A stretch of DNA of 64,000 bases, from NCBI GenBank assembly GCA_963667315.1, contig OY763325.1, positions 2,852,001-2,916,000 on the forward strand, read 5' to 3'. The notes under the pieces are model-generated. The model made no database searches. It had not been told where the DNA came from and was given only the letters and a program-made list of their open reading frames with translations. Shown here piece by piece: positions 34,068-42,440 of this stretch (position 1 is its first letter; every line of letters begins with the position of its first letter). The position numbers were made by a program, and so were the translations under genes. This DNA is from DAINPP01 sp963667315 (GTDB lineage Bacteria; Thermotogota; Thermotogae; MWEM01).

Positions 34068-34538
34068 TCACATTTTTATCTTTCTGATCTTGTGGATTCC
34101 CTGTTTCAACATGGGAATAATCGTGTTTAAAACTTCATTGATCAGGTGTTTTTTGCTGGGCAGGTTTATCACAAGCGTTTGTCTGAACAAACCGCAAATC
34201 CCACGGTTCAGAATAGAATACGCCCCTTTTTCCATCAATGAATACATGATGGCACCTTCGAGTCCCGGTAGCCTTTTATCTATAAGCGCTACGGTTGCTT
34301 CCGGAACGATGTCATCCGGATCCATTCCGATTCCGCCAAAAGTGAAAATCACACTGTAATCCTCCATAAAGAGTTTGAATAAAACTTCTTTAAATGCGTC
34401 TATGTCACGTTCGGCGATTACGGTTGTCTTCAGCATCAGACCGTCTTCACTCATCGTTTTCCTTATTTCGGATATTGTTGTTTCGTCCATTTCTCCTGTT
34501 TGAACAAAAGCGATGGAATGATTGTCGAATTCAATCAA
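34068..34538 (-). CDS. MoaB/MogA-like molybdopterin-binding domain protein
   Basis: A 156-residue single-domain protein of the MoCF-binding fold: FTFGGIGMDPDDIVPEAT matches the TGG...D..PEA motif, and GLFRQTLVINLPS matches the conserved C-terminal LPS/LPG strand. No other molybdenum-cofactor genes are near, so the role is open; related domains occur in CinA-type proteins. TTG 34538 is preferred because AAGGAGG ends 8 bases upstream; ATG 34544 would be too close to it. It overlaps the upstream unknown gene by 8 bases. Confidence 0.75.
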   Translation of the reverse strand: MIEFDNHSIAFVQTGEMDETTISEIRKTMSEDGLMLKTTVIAERDIDAFKEVLFKLFMEDYSVIFTFGGIGMDPDDIVPEATVALIDKRLPGLEGAIMYSLMEKGAYSILNRGICGLFRQTLVINLPSKKHLINEVLNTIIPMLKQGIHKIRKIKM

Positions 34539-35664
34539 CAGCATCCCCTCCTTCATAAATATATTTTTTTAGTTCATTGTCAATAAATTCAACCGTTTTA
34601 CTCACATTGGTGATCAAAAGTGGTATGGTTTCATTTAAAAGAATTTCAGCCAGATGTCTATGCATGATATCATCATCGGAAAATGCCATCGTGACAAATC
34701 CGACGATATTCGTCTCATCATAGAATGTCGATAGCTGCTTGACTTTTTTTTCTGCGTTTTTGATTTCTTTTCCCAATTCAGCGGCACAGTGGGCTATTGT
34801 ATGTCCGAAAAGGGTTAATGCCTTGCTGTTTACCGCTCTGACGAGTTTCAACAGTTGTTTAACTTTATCAAGTGAAAGATCTTCAATTATGAAGGCTTTC
34901 TCAACCTTTGAAACTGAATAATGAGAGATTTCAAACTGTTCTGAAATACATTTTGCCACACGGGAAAAAATCATATTATACAGATATTTTTTTGTGGCTT
35001 TTATATCATCATCATCATCACTTTCAACGAGATCAAGGAAAAACCTCGGGTTCGTACCCAGCCATAATTCAAGACCTTCAATCCCAACATTCGGAACAAT
35101 GTAATGATTATTATCCGCTTCGTAAAAGTTGCTTTCAACAGCTATGTAATTGATCAAAAGAGCATTGTACTTGATATGATCTGTTTCGTTTTTTGAAAAA
35201 ATGCAACGGATACCAAAAAGATCAAGTGCCAGTTCATCAATGCGTTCAGGTGTATCTGAAGCAATTCCTAAAATATAGATATTATAGCCGGCAAAGAAAT
35301 TGATGTCTTCAACAACATTTTCTATGCCATCGGATTCCGTCACGATAATTGTATTCGTACTGAGTATCCGTTCACTTGAGAAGGCCTTCAAGGCTTCCGG
35401 GATAGTTGATTCCAGGGTGTTTTCAGATGAGAATGAAAAAGTGACACTTTTCATATCCAGGTACATGATAACCGTTCGTTCTCCGTTTTTATCTTCTATG
35501 GCAACATGAACGGAAGGAGCTCCGGAAATGAAAGAAGTAGAATAACTGAATCGTTCATCAAAGATAGAATAAACGAGTGTCGTATTTTGTTTTACCATTT
35601 CCTCAATTGATACTGCTTTTAAGACTTCTTCCAGAGCATTACCTTTGATAAAAATGCCTATCAC
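34531..35664 (-). CDS. Conserved-looking protein of unknown function
   Basis: A 377-residue soluble protein that I do not recognise. The N-terminal half alternates strands and helices in a Rossmann-like way (NTIIVTESDGIENVVEDINF, YNIYILGIASDTPERIDELA). The C-terminal half is helical, with an acidic run ESDDDDD near residue 216. No signal peptide or membrane segment is visible. GTG 35664 overlaps the acpS stop. An alternative ATT at 35655 lies 6 bases after GAGGTG and could be the true start. Its position between acpS and the MoaB-like gene gives no clear functional hint. Confidence 0.6.
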   Translation of the reverse strand: MIGIFIKGNALEEVLKAVSIEEMVKQNTTLVYSIFDERFSYSTSFISGAPSVHVAIEDKNGERTVIMYLDMKSVTFSFSSENTLESTIPEALKAFSSERILSTNTIIVTESDGIENVVEDINFFAGYNIYILGIASDTPERIDELALDLFGIRCIFSKNETDHIKYNALLINYIAVESNFYEADNNHYIVPNVGIEGLELWLGTNPRFFLDLVESDDDDDIKATKKYLYNMIFSRVAKCISEQFEISHYSVSKVEKAFIIEDLSLDKVKQLLKLVRAVNSKALTLFGHTIAHCAAELGKEIKNAEKKVKQLSTFYDETNIVGFVTMAFSDDDIMHRHLAEILLNETIPLLITNVSKTVEFIDNELKKYIYEGGDAVD

Positions 35665-36038
35665 CTCAGACTTTCAACTATAACACCGGCTATAGTGTAA
35701 TCTCCATCGTGGCTGATAGAAAGATGAACAGAACAGATTTCTTTAAAATAAAACTGAAGTTGTTCTTCAGACACGATCAATAAAGGTTTTCCGAATCTAT
35801 CGTTGATCACCTCAATTGAAGAGAGTTCATAATCCCGCACGCCTCTTCCCGTTGCTTTATAAAAGGCTTCCCGGGCACAAAAACGCCCTGAAAAGAATTC
35901 TTTTTTTCTTTTCAGTGATTTTAACACTTTGTAAGTTTGTCTTTCGTTTTCAGTAAGAACTTTTTTACTCAATCGTTCCAGTTTTTTTTCATCAAGTCTT
36001 CTCATGTCCATGATATCAAGACCATAACCCAGTATCAT
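35661..36038 (-). CDS. acpS: Holo-[acyl-carrier-protein] synthase
   Basis: Transfers the 4'-phosphopantetheine arm from CoA to acyl carrier protein. The 125-residue product has the AcpS motifs: GYGLDIMDMRR (Mg-binding Asp), FSGRFCAREAFYKATGRG and LSISHDGDYTIAGVIVE. The length is normal. It lies 17 bases after nth within the ATP synthase array and overlaps the next gene by four bases. Confidence 0.93.
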   Translation of the reverse strand: MILGYGLDIMDMRRLDEKKLERLSKKVLTENERQTYKVLKSLKRKKEFFSGRFCAREAFYKATGRGVRDYELSSIEVINDRFGKPLLIVSEEQLQFYFKEICSVHLSISHDGDYTIAGVIVESLR

Positions 36039-36055
36039 CGCAGATTCAGCATCCT

Positions 36056-36673
36056 TTACATCATTTTAAAATAATGACAGTATTCAGATATGGGACATAT
36101 CTCACACTTGGGTTTTCTGGGGTTGCAGACAGCCTTTCCGAACTCCACCATGGCACCGTTCAAAGGCCCCCAAAGGTTTGAAGGGAGAACCTCCATCAAC
36201 GCAAATTCGCTTTCGAGCGGATTCTTTGTGGTGATCCAGCCCAATCTGTTTGAGATTCGATGAACGTGTGTATCAACTGCCATAGCCGGTATACCGAAAG
36301 AAACCCACAAGACGATATCGGCTGTCTTCCTTCCCACCCCCGGAAGCGAAATCAATTCTTCAAGTTTATCCGGGACATTCCCTTCGTATCGATCACAAAG
36401 AATCTTTGAAGTTCTGACAATATTAGCGGCCTTCTGTCTGAACAAACCGGCCGGTTTTATTCTGTCATATAATTCTTCCGGATTTTTTTTCGCTATATCA
36501 TAAACGGTCCAACCATCAGAAAAAAGATTCGCAGCAGCTATCTCTGTATTTTCATCTTTGGAGCGCTGGCTGAGAATCGTTGAAACAAGAACAAAATAGG
36601 GTTCTTTATTGTGATGAACCTTTGGGAAATGCTTTATGATGATATTGGCGGTTTTTATAAATTCCGGGTTCAA
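36056..36673 (-). CDS. nth: Endonuclease III
   Basis: Base-excision-repair DNA glycosylase/AP lyase. The 205-residue product contains the helix-hairpin-helix ISLPGVGRKTADIVL with the catalytic Lys, the catalytic Asp in AVDTHVHRISNRLG and the C-terminal [4Fe-4S] pattern C-x6-C-x2-C-x5-C (CNPRKPKCEICPISEYC). It starts at TTG 36673 after AAAGGAT, only 3 bases past the atpG stop, where atpD would normally follow. Confidence 0.95.
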   Translation of the reverse strand: MNPEFIKTANIIIKHFPKVHHNKEPYFVLVSTILSQRSKDENTEIAAANLFSDGWTVYDIAKKNPEELYDRIKPAGLFRQKAANIVRTSKILCDRYEGNVPDKLEELISLPGVGRKTADIVLWVSFGIPAMAVDTHVHRISNRLGWITTKNPLESEFALMEVLPSNLWGPLNGAMVEFGKAVCNPRKPKCEICPISEYCHYFKMM

Positions 36674-36676
36674 CTT

Positions 36677-37552
36677 TTATCCTTTAAGTGCTTCAGCACC
36701 GTTTACAATTTCTATGATTTCGTTTGTAATAGACGCCTGTCTTGCCTTATTGTAATCAAGCGTAAATCGTTCTATCAAATTTTCAGCGTTTTCAGTTGCA
36801 CTTCTCATGGCATTCTGTCTGGAATACAATTCACTGACCTGAGCCTCAAGCAGCAGGTTCATCACATGAGACGAAAGGTACAACGGGATTGCTGCGTCCA
36901 GAACCTGTGAAGCATTTGGCTCAAACTCATATTCAATCCTGTAATCCTTTTCATTATCTTTTTCTGACGGCATGATTGGCAGTAGATCCAACGTTCTCGG
37001 TTTCTGTAACAGAGAACTGAAAAACTTGCTGTATACCACTTTGAATGAATCTGCTTTACCATCTTCGAGAAGACTGAGAATTTGATTGACAAGCATCTCA
37101 GCCGTTGAAAAGTTCGGTTTATCGTAAAATCTGTCTTCACCGTAAAGAATCTTTCTTTGTCTATATCTGAAGTTGCTGAGACCTTTTGTTCCAATTACCA
37201 TGTATCCCGCAAATTTGTCTTTCAGCTTTTCAGCTTCTTCTTCAGCTGCTCGTATCAGATCAAGGTTGTATGAACCGGCAAGTCCCATGTCTGAAGTGAT
37301 GAGAAAGACCGCTGTCTTCTCATACGTCTTGCCGGGACTGAACAGCAGAGGATGATCCTCGCTGTTCAAACCTGACATACAATCTTTCACTATTTCATCA
37401 ACTTTGAGTACATACGATGAAAAAGCATGCCAATTTCTGAAAGCCTTATTTACCTTCGCGGTTGCAACCATTTCCATTGCATGAGTGATGTGTTCCGTGG
37501 AACGTGTTGATTCTATTCTTCTCTTTATTGCTCTCAGTTTACCGCGACCCAA
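36677..37552 (-). CDS. atpG: ATP synthase F1 gamma subunit
   Basis: The central rotor stalk. The 291-residue protein has the N-terminal helix (LRAIKRRIESTRSTEHITHA), the central LITSDMGLAGSYN block and the C-terminal RQNAMRSATENAENLIE helix. It starts at TTG 37552, 6 bases after GAGGTG. It is the last ATP synthase gene here; the beta and epsilon genes that usually follow are absent. Confidence 0.95.
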   Translation of the reverse strand: MGRGKLRAIKRRIESTRSTEHITHAMEMVATAKVNKAFRNWHAFSSYVLKVDEIVKDCMSGLNSEDHPLLFSPGKTYEKTAVFLITSDMGLAGSYNLDLIRAAEEEAEKLKDKFAGYMVIGTKGLSNFRYRQRKILYGEDRFYDKPNFSTAEMLVNQILSLLEDGKADSFKVVYSKFFSSLLQKPRTLDLLPIMPSEKDNEKDYRIEYEFEPNASQVLDAAIPLYLSSHVMNLLLEAQVSELYSRQNAMRSATENAENLIERFTLDYNKARQASITNEIIEIVNGAEALKG

Positions 37553-37563
37553 TCAGATCACCT

Positions 37564-39072
37564 CTATGCTGTGAAAGTTTCCTTAAATTTATTGATCGCT
37601 GTCTTCAACTCATCCTTGAGTTGATCAGACATCTTACCTTCGCTGACGATTCTCTTCAGCAATTCACCGTATTGTGTTCTGAATGTTCTCAGAAGCTCTT
37701 CCTCAAATTTACCAATCTTCTCCGTTTCTATATCATCCAGATAGCCGCCAACACCTGAGAAGAGCACAACAACCTGTTCTTCAACCGGCATCGGTGAGAA
37801 TTGTTTCTGTTTGAGGACTTCCATCAACTTTTCACCTCTGAGCAACTGATTTCTCGTCGCTTCATCCAATTCGCTGGCGAACTGCGAGAAAGATTCGAGT
37901 TCTCTGAACTGCGCCAAGTCGATTCTAAGTGTTCCGGCTGTTTGTTTCATCGCCTTGATCTGGGCTGCCCCCCCAACTCGTGATACCGAAAGACCGATAT
38001 TGATAGCCGGTCTGAATCCGGAATAGAATAATCCTGATTCGAGGTATATCTGTCCGTCCGTGATGGAGATAACATTTGTCGGAATATATGCCGACATGTC
38101 ATTTGCCTGCGTTTCAATGATAGGCAATGCCGTCAGGGAACCGCCGCCAAGGTTATCGTTCATCCTTGCAGCCCTTTCGAGAAGGCGTGAATGGAGATAA
38201 AAAACGTCTCCCGGATAAGCTTCTCGACCGGGTGGTCTTCTGAGCAGCAATGACAATTCACGATATGCTGCTGCATGTTTTGTGAGATCATCATAAACAA
38301 CGAGCGCATTTTCCCCGTTGTACATGAAAAATTCCCCGATTGAACATCCGGCATATGGTGCTATATAGAGCATGGAGGCCGGATCCGATGCCGATGCGAG
38401 AACGATTGTGGTGTATTCCATTGCACCATGCTGTTCAAGCTGATTAACAATTCTGGCAACACCCGCAGCCTTCTGACCGATGGCGACATACACACAATAG
38501 ACACCTTTTCCCTTCTGGTTAATAATGGTATCCAGTGCAATCTGTGTCTTACCGGTCTGTCTGTCACCGATAATCAATTCACGCTGCCCTCTTCCGATTG
38601 GAATCATGGCATCAATTGACTTTAATCCGGTCTGAAGCGGTGTGTCAACCGGCTGTCTTTCGATAACCCCGGGGGCTTTTACTTCTATGTCTCTTACGGC
38701 TTCCGTCTTTATTGAGCCTTTTCCATCCAATGGCTGACCGAGTGGGTTAACAACCCTCCCGAGTAACCCTTTGCCAACTGGAACCGAAATAATCTTTCCC
38801 GTTCGTTTAACGATACTGCCTTCGTGTATATTTGAAAATCTTCCAAGTGCTACAACACCGACAATATCCTCTTCAAGGTTCAAGGCAATTCCAAGCGTTC
38901 CGTTTTCGAACTCTACGATTTCATTTGCCTTTACCTTTTTTAATCCATAAACCGAGGCTATCGCATCCCCTACCTGAACAACCCTTCCGGTTTCTTCAAG
39001 GTTTGCCTTTTTCTCATAACCTTCGATCCGTTCTTTTAAAATCTTCGTTATTTCATCTGGTGAGATTCTCAA
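37564..39072 (-). CDS. atpA: ATP synthase F1 alpha subunit
   Basis: The regulatory nucleotide-binding F1 subunit, about 502 residues. The P-loop is GDRQTGKTQIAL, followed by VYVAIGQKAAGVARI, PGREAYPGDVFYLHSRLLER and the signature PAINIGLSVSRVGGAAQ. TTG 39072 is chosen since it yields the family's usual (M)RISPDEIT start and sits 6 bases after GGTG; GTG 39081, overlapping the atpH stop, is the alternative. An atpG ribosome site follows directly. Confidence 0.96.
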   Translation of the reverse strand: MRISPDEITKILKERIEGYEKKANLEETGRVVQVGDAIASVYGLKKVKANEIVEFENGTLGIALNLEEDIVGVVALGRFSNIHEGSIVKRTGKIISVPVGKGLLGRVVNPLGQPLDGKGSIKTEAVRDIEVKAPGVIERQPVDTPLQTGLKSIDAMIPIGRGQRELIIGDRQTGKTQIALDTIINQKGKGVYCVYVAIGQKAAGVARIVNQLEQHGAMEYTTIVLASASDPASMLYIAPYAGCSIGEFFMYNGENALVVYDDLTKHAAAYRELSLLLRRPPGREAYPGDVFYLHSRLLERAARMNDNLGGGSLTALPIIETQANDMSAYIPTNVISITDGQIYLESGLFYSGFRPAINIGLSVSRVGGAAQIKAMKQTAGTLRIDLAQFRELESFSQFASELDEATRNQLLRGEKLMEVLKQKQFSPMPVEEQVVVLFSGVGGYLDDIETEKIGKFEEELLRTFRTQYGELLKRIVSEGKMSDQLKDELKTAINKFKETFTA

Positions 39073-39077
39073 GCGTT

Positions 39078-39629
39078 TCACCGCCCCTCTGAAATCATCT
39101 GTTTTGAAAGTTTTCTAATCTGACCCTGTATTGAAAGGTCCAGTTCCTGATCATCCACAAATACCTTAATCCCGCCTAATAATGCCTTGTCATTTTCGAT
39201 TTCAAGCTCTACGGGTTTTCCAATTAATTCTTTTAATTTTTTTTCGATTTTTGCCTGATCTTCTTCGTTTATTTCCATGGCACTCAGAACGAGTGCTTTG
39301 GAAATCCTTTTTCTTGCGTAGGCAAGACTTTCGAAAGTCTTGTGCAGTGTCTCAAATATCCCCTCACGTCTCTTATCCACGGTGACTTCTATGAAGGAAT
39401 TCAAATCTTTGATATCTATTCCGGCATCAAGTAAAATGGCCTGCAAAAGACCTGATTTCTGCACATCAGTTGTATTGGGTTCAAAAAGCGTGTCTTTGAA
39501 TTCACTGTATCCGAAAGCCGAAGCGATTAATTTCAGACCTTTTAAGACTTCAGGCACCTGCGAATCGTCACAGGTTTCAAGAAGTGCTCCTGCATAAGAT
39601 CTCATTAATGATGGTGAGTATCTTTTCAA
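39078..39629 (-). CDS. atpH: ATP synthase F1 delta subunit
   Basis: The 183-residue peripheral-stalk cap linking F1 to subunit b. It begins RYSPSLMRSYAGALLETCDD, typical of the N-terminal helical domain, and ends with the beta-rich LLGGIKVFVDDQELDLSIQG block. It overlaps atpF by four bases. Confidence 0.93.
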   Translation of the reverse strand: MKRYSPSLMRSYAGALLETCDDSQVPEVLKGLKLIASAFGYSEFKDTLFEPNTTDVQKSGLLQAILLDAGIDIKDLNSFIEVTVDKRREGIFETLHKTFESLAYARKRISKALVLSAMEINEEDQAKIEKKLKELIGKPVELEIENDKALLGGIKVFVDDQELDLSIQGQIRKLSKQMISEGR

Positions 39630-40123
39630 GAGTAGTCATCCCTTCCCGCTTCGTTCAGCATCTTGTACAGAAATTCTCTCTGCGCTTTTTCATCAAGCTT
39701 TTTTTCAATGATCCTTGACGCCATTAAAACAGCAAGTGATACAGCTTCTTTTTTCAGATCTTCTACTGCTTCTTTTTTCATTGATTCCACTTCTTCTGAG
39801 GCTGATTTTAAGGTCCTTTCAGCCTGCTCTTTAGCTTTAACTTTTTCTTCTCTTGTATAGGCATCCACGGCTTTGTGAGCGTTGTCGATAATCTCTTCGG
39901 CCTGTCCCTGTGCCTTGGCAAGCTGTGCCTCGGCAGCCTGTTTCATTTCCAGTGCCTGTGCCTTGATCTTTTCAGCCTTTTCAAGTTCTTCCTTAATCTT
40001 GTTCTGCCTTTGAGATGTCATATCAAGATACGGCTTGTAAAGGAACTTGTAAAGGAAAAAGGCAAGAAGCACAAACTGGAGAAGCATTACAAGAGATGTT
40101 AAATTGATTTCAAGCAACTCCAT
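39626..40123 (-). CDS. atpF: ATP synthase Fo b subunit
   Basis: A 165-residue stator: one N-terminal membrane helix (about residues 8-28, LVMLLQFVLLAFFLYKFLY) followed by a long charged coiled coil. A single b gene is present, so b probably acts as a homodimer. It starts 39 bases after the atpE stop. Confidence 0.94.
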   Translation of the reverse strand: MELLEINLTSLVMLLQFVLLAFFLYKFLYKPYLDMTSQRQNKIKEELEKAEKIKAQALEMKQAAEAQLAKAQGQAEEIIDNAHKAVDAYTREEKVKAKEQAERTLKSASEEVESMKKEAVEDLKKEAVSLAVLMASRIIEKKLDEKAQREFLYKMLNEAGRDDYS

Positions 40124-40162
40124 GTCAGTTCACCCCCTTTTTCTTAAGGAGCCATAGTTCTT

Positions 40163-40399
40163 TTAAGCGAATAAGATGATAAATGCAATCAGCAATGAAT
40201 AAAGACCTGTTGATTCTGAAACAGCCATAGCGAGGAGCATCCTTGTTACAAGGCTACCTGCCATTTCCGGCTGTCTTGCCATTGCGTCCATCGCATGAGC
40301 TCCAACGTTACCTTCACCGATAGCCGGTCCAATAGCTCCAATTCCCATACATAATCCTGCTCCAACGTACTTTGCTGCTGTCATGATTGCTTCTTCCAT
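40163..40399 (-). CDS. atpE: ATP synthase Fo c subunit, Na+-type with two carboxylates
   Basis: The rotor-ring proteolipid, 78 residues in two helices. The ion site reads PAIGEG in helix 1 (Glu 29) and VSESTGLY in helix 2 (Val 60, Glu 62, Ser 63, Thr 64, Tyr 67). Aligned to the Ilyobacter tartaricus c subunit (Gln 32, Val 63, Glu 65, Ser 66, Thr 67, Tyr 70), every Na+ ligand is kept except Gln, replaced by Glu. That is the two-carboxylate variant described for Fusobacterium nucleatum. AAGGAGGT precedes the ATG. Confidence 0.95.
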   Translation of the reverse strand: MEEAIMTAAKYVGAGLCMGIGAIGPAIGEGNVGAHAMDAMARQPEMAGSLVTRMLLAMAVSESTGLYSLLIAFIILFA

Positions 40400-40432
40400 A
40401 AAGTTTGACCTCCTTGAGTATCATTATAGTTT

Positions 40433-41275
40433 TTATTCAATTTGCCCTGCTATATAAGCAATGGTCAGCATCGAGAAAACCATTGCCTGGATTATTCCTA
40501 TGAACATTCCGAAAAAGCCCCATAAAGCGACCGGCATAATAAGGTATTTCACCATGTAACTGAGAATGAGAACCAGTATGCCCCCACCGTAGATGTTTCC
40601 GAAAAGTCTTAACGAGTGTGAGATGGGTTTTGCTATTTCACCGACGAGATTCATGGGGAACATGATAGGCGTCGGTTCAAAAAAACTCTTGATAAATGCC
40701 TTCAGTCCCTTAACCTTAATCGCAAAAGCGTAGCTGATTAAAAGGGTCATGACGGCGTATGTGGCATTTGTATTCAAGTCAGATGTTGGGGTGTACCATG
40801 TATCAAGGAATAATGTGAAATGCGGTTTTCCCGCTATGACCGAAACGTTCAGTCCCGGAATCCCGCTAATGATGTTTGAAACAGCGATGAAGATAAATAA
40901 GGTTGTTGAAATGATGAATACGGGTTTGACATATTCTTTCACCGTTATGGAATCCTCAACCGTTGTATGCATGTAATCAAGGAACATTTCTACAGCAGCC
41001 TGTCTTTTATCGGGAACAACGGAAAATTTCTTTCCGACACTCCTGGCAAAAAGGATAACAGCGATTACAATTGCGCCCCCCATAATAACGGTAAGCCAGT
41101 TGATACGCGTGAAAAATCCTGCCTCATCACCGATGGTATAAATCCATTTCGTTCCAATTCCCATATTCTTAAGCTGATCCATTCCACCAATGTTCGGAAG
41201 GGCAAAAAACCATACCACTACAATTGCCAGTAACAGCAATCCTACAAAAATCTTTTCACCTTTGCTCAAGCTCAA
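40433..41275 (-). CDS. atpB: ATP synthase Fo a subunit
   Basis: The 280-residue membrane stator that forms the ion half-channels. The essential Arg is in SHSLRLFGNIYGGGILV; MFPMNLVGEIAKPIS precedes it, and the C-terminal helix hairpin ends IAYIAGQIE. Start TTG 41275 follows GGGAGGG by 6 bases. The atpB-E-F-H-A-G order is the usual one. Confidence 0.94.
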   Translation of the reverse strand: MSLSKGEKIFVGLLLLAIVVVWFFALPNIGGMDQLKNMGIGTKWIYTIGDEAGFFTRINWLTVIMGGAIVIAVILFARSVGKKFSVVPDKRQAAVEMFLDYMHTTVEDSITVKEYVKPVFIISTTLFIFIAVSNIISGIPGLNVSVIAGKPHFTLFLDTWYTPTSDLNTNATYAVMTLLISYAFAIKVKGLKAFIKSFFEPTPIMFPMNLVGEIAKPISHSLRLFGNIYGGGILVLILSYMVKYLIMPVALWGFFGMFIGIIQAMVFSMLTIAYIAGQIE

Positions 41276-41292
41276 AAAAATCCCTCCCTGAA

Positions 41293-41721
41293 TCAGATTT
41301 CTCTTGTTTTGTATGCAATAAAATATATGATGATTCTAATCATGAAAAGCGAATAAAAGGTGCCTGCGAGGGCATAAACCGAAATTAACCCACTCAAACC
41401 AAGAAAAACGGCCCATGACAGATATCTGATGACAAAAGCCCTTGGTGGCTTCCGATCATTCTGACTTTTCAATACAAAGAGATATTTCTTTCTCTCTTCG
41501 ACGAAACTCCAGAGATAAAAAAAAGATGCCGCACTTCCCAGTAACAAACCATAACAAAAATCAAACGCTTTCAGTATTAATGCAGGAACAACAGCAATCC
41601 CATTTAACAATATAATACCACAAATGAATACTTTCACAAAAGTTCTGAACGAATCATCGTGCTTTTTTTTCAGTCGTTTCTTACTGTTTCTGATTATCTT
41701 CGCTTTTCTTTTTTTCTTCAT
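41293..41721 (-). CDS. atpI: ATP synthase subunit I-like membrane protein
   Basis: A 142-residue protein with a very basic N-terminus followed by four hydrophobic segments (about 28-46, 51-70, 96-115, 118-136). Its size, topology and place just before atpB match AtpI-type assembly factors of the c-ring; sequence similarity alone is weak. It overlaps the upstream small gene by 41 bases, which is long, and a later start such as the GTG in TFVKVF is possible. Confidence 0.65.
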   Translation of the reverse strand: MKKKRKAKIIRNSKKRLKKKHDDSFRTFVKVFICGIILLNGIAVVPALILKAFDFCYGLLLGSAASFFYLWSFVEERKKYLFVLKSQNDRKPPRAFVIRYLSWAVFLGLSGLISVYALAGTFYSLFMIRIIIYFIAYKTREI

Positions 41722-41950
41722 ATAATTTAGATTCTTTCAGAATTTCCTTTATCCCGTTATAGATACCCGATAGCATGCCGAAAAACAAAAAAATGATAAA
41801 CAGGATATTGTTGTCGAAGGTCCACTTGTCAAGATAATACCCGATCAATCCCGCAACGGCCATATTGGCAAAGACCGTAAATCCGAAGTATGGGATCAGA
41901 TTCATTTTTTTCAATTCATTCGGAATGTTGACTTTATCTTTCTTGCTCAT
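41681..41950 (-). CDS. atpZ: AtpZ/AtpI-family small membrane protein
   Basis: An 89-residue protein with two membrane helices (about 18-38 and 47-66) and a charged tail. The helix 1 stretch AVAGLIGYYLDKW matches the AtpZ/AtpI 'G..iG.wlD.w' signature. Such proteins precede atpB in many operons and have been linked to ion supply or c-ring assembly. It starts 27 bases after cheX. Confidence 0.75.
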   Translation of the reverse strand: MSKKDKVNIPNELKKMNLIPYFGFTVFANMAVAGLIGYYLDKWTFDNNILFIIFLFFGMLSGIYNGIKEILKESKLYEEKKKSEDNQKQ

Positions 41951-41977
41951 AAGATATAGAATTTGTTACCGGTCTGA

Positions 41978-42436
41978 TCATGACTCACGCATGACCATAT
42001 TCACTTCAAAACCGTGATTATCTATCTTAGCCGGAATCTTTAAAATTACACCTTCAACGTTAACCTGAATCTCTTTACCAAGAATAACGGAAGGTGGTGT
42101 GATATCGATTGGTTTTCCAATCTGTTCCAGGTTCATCGCAATATTTCCTGAAACCATATTTCCAAGTTCACCAATTGCACTCATGGCCAATTCATCGAGT
42201 TTATCATATGGCATACCCATCATCTTACTGACGATAGTGAGTCCCAATTCTGAGCTGAATCCGTAAACAAGGTTTCCGGAAAGATTTCCGTTGTATCCTA
42301 CGACAGTAACCAGATCGTAGCCTTTAGCGAGTTCTTTTGAAATTTGTGGTTTGTCCATTTCTACTTTTGTGTTCAACATTTCGTTGAAAACTTTTACCAT
42401 ACTTCTGAGCATGGCATTGATAACTTTTACATCCAT
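41978..42436 (-). CDS. cheX: Chemotaxis phosphatase CheX
   Basis: A CheY-P phosphatase, 152 residues. The active-site helix shows the CheC/CheX ExxN pattern (SAIGELGNMVSGNIA, Glu and Asn three apart). DVKVINAMLRSMVKVFNEML is the typical N-terminus. ATG 42436 has GGAGGTG 7 bases upstream; a longer in-frame start lies inside comM. It is encoded 4 bases after comM and far from other chemotaxis genes. Confidence 0.88.
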   Translation of the reverse strand: MDVKVINAMLRSMVKVFNEMLNTKVEMDKPQISKELAKGYDLVTVVGYNGNLSGNLVYGFSSELGLTIVSKMMGMPYDKLDELAMSAIGELGNMVSGNIAMNLEQIGKPIDITPPSVILGKEIQVNVEGVILKIPAKIDNHGFEVNMVMRES

Positions 42437-42440
42437 GGTT

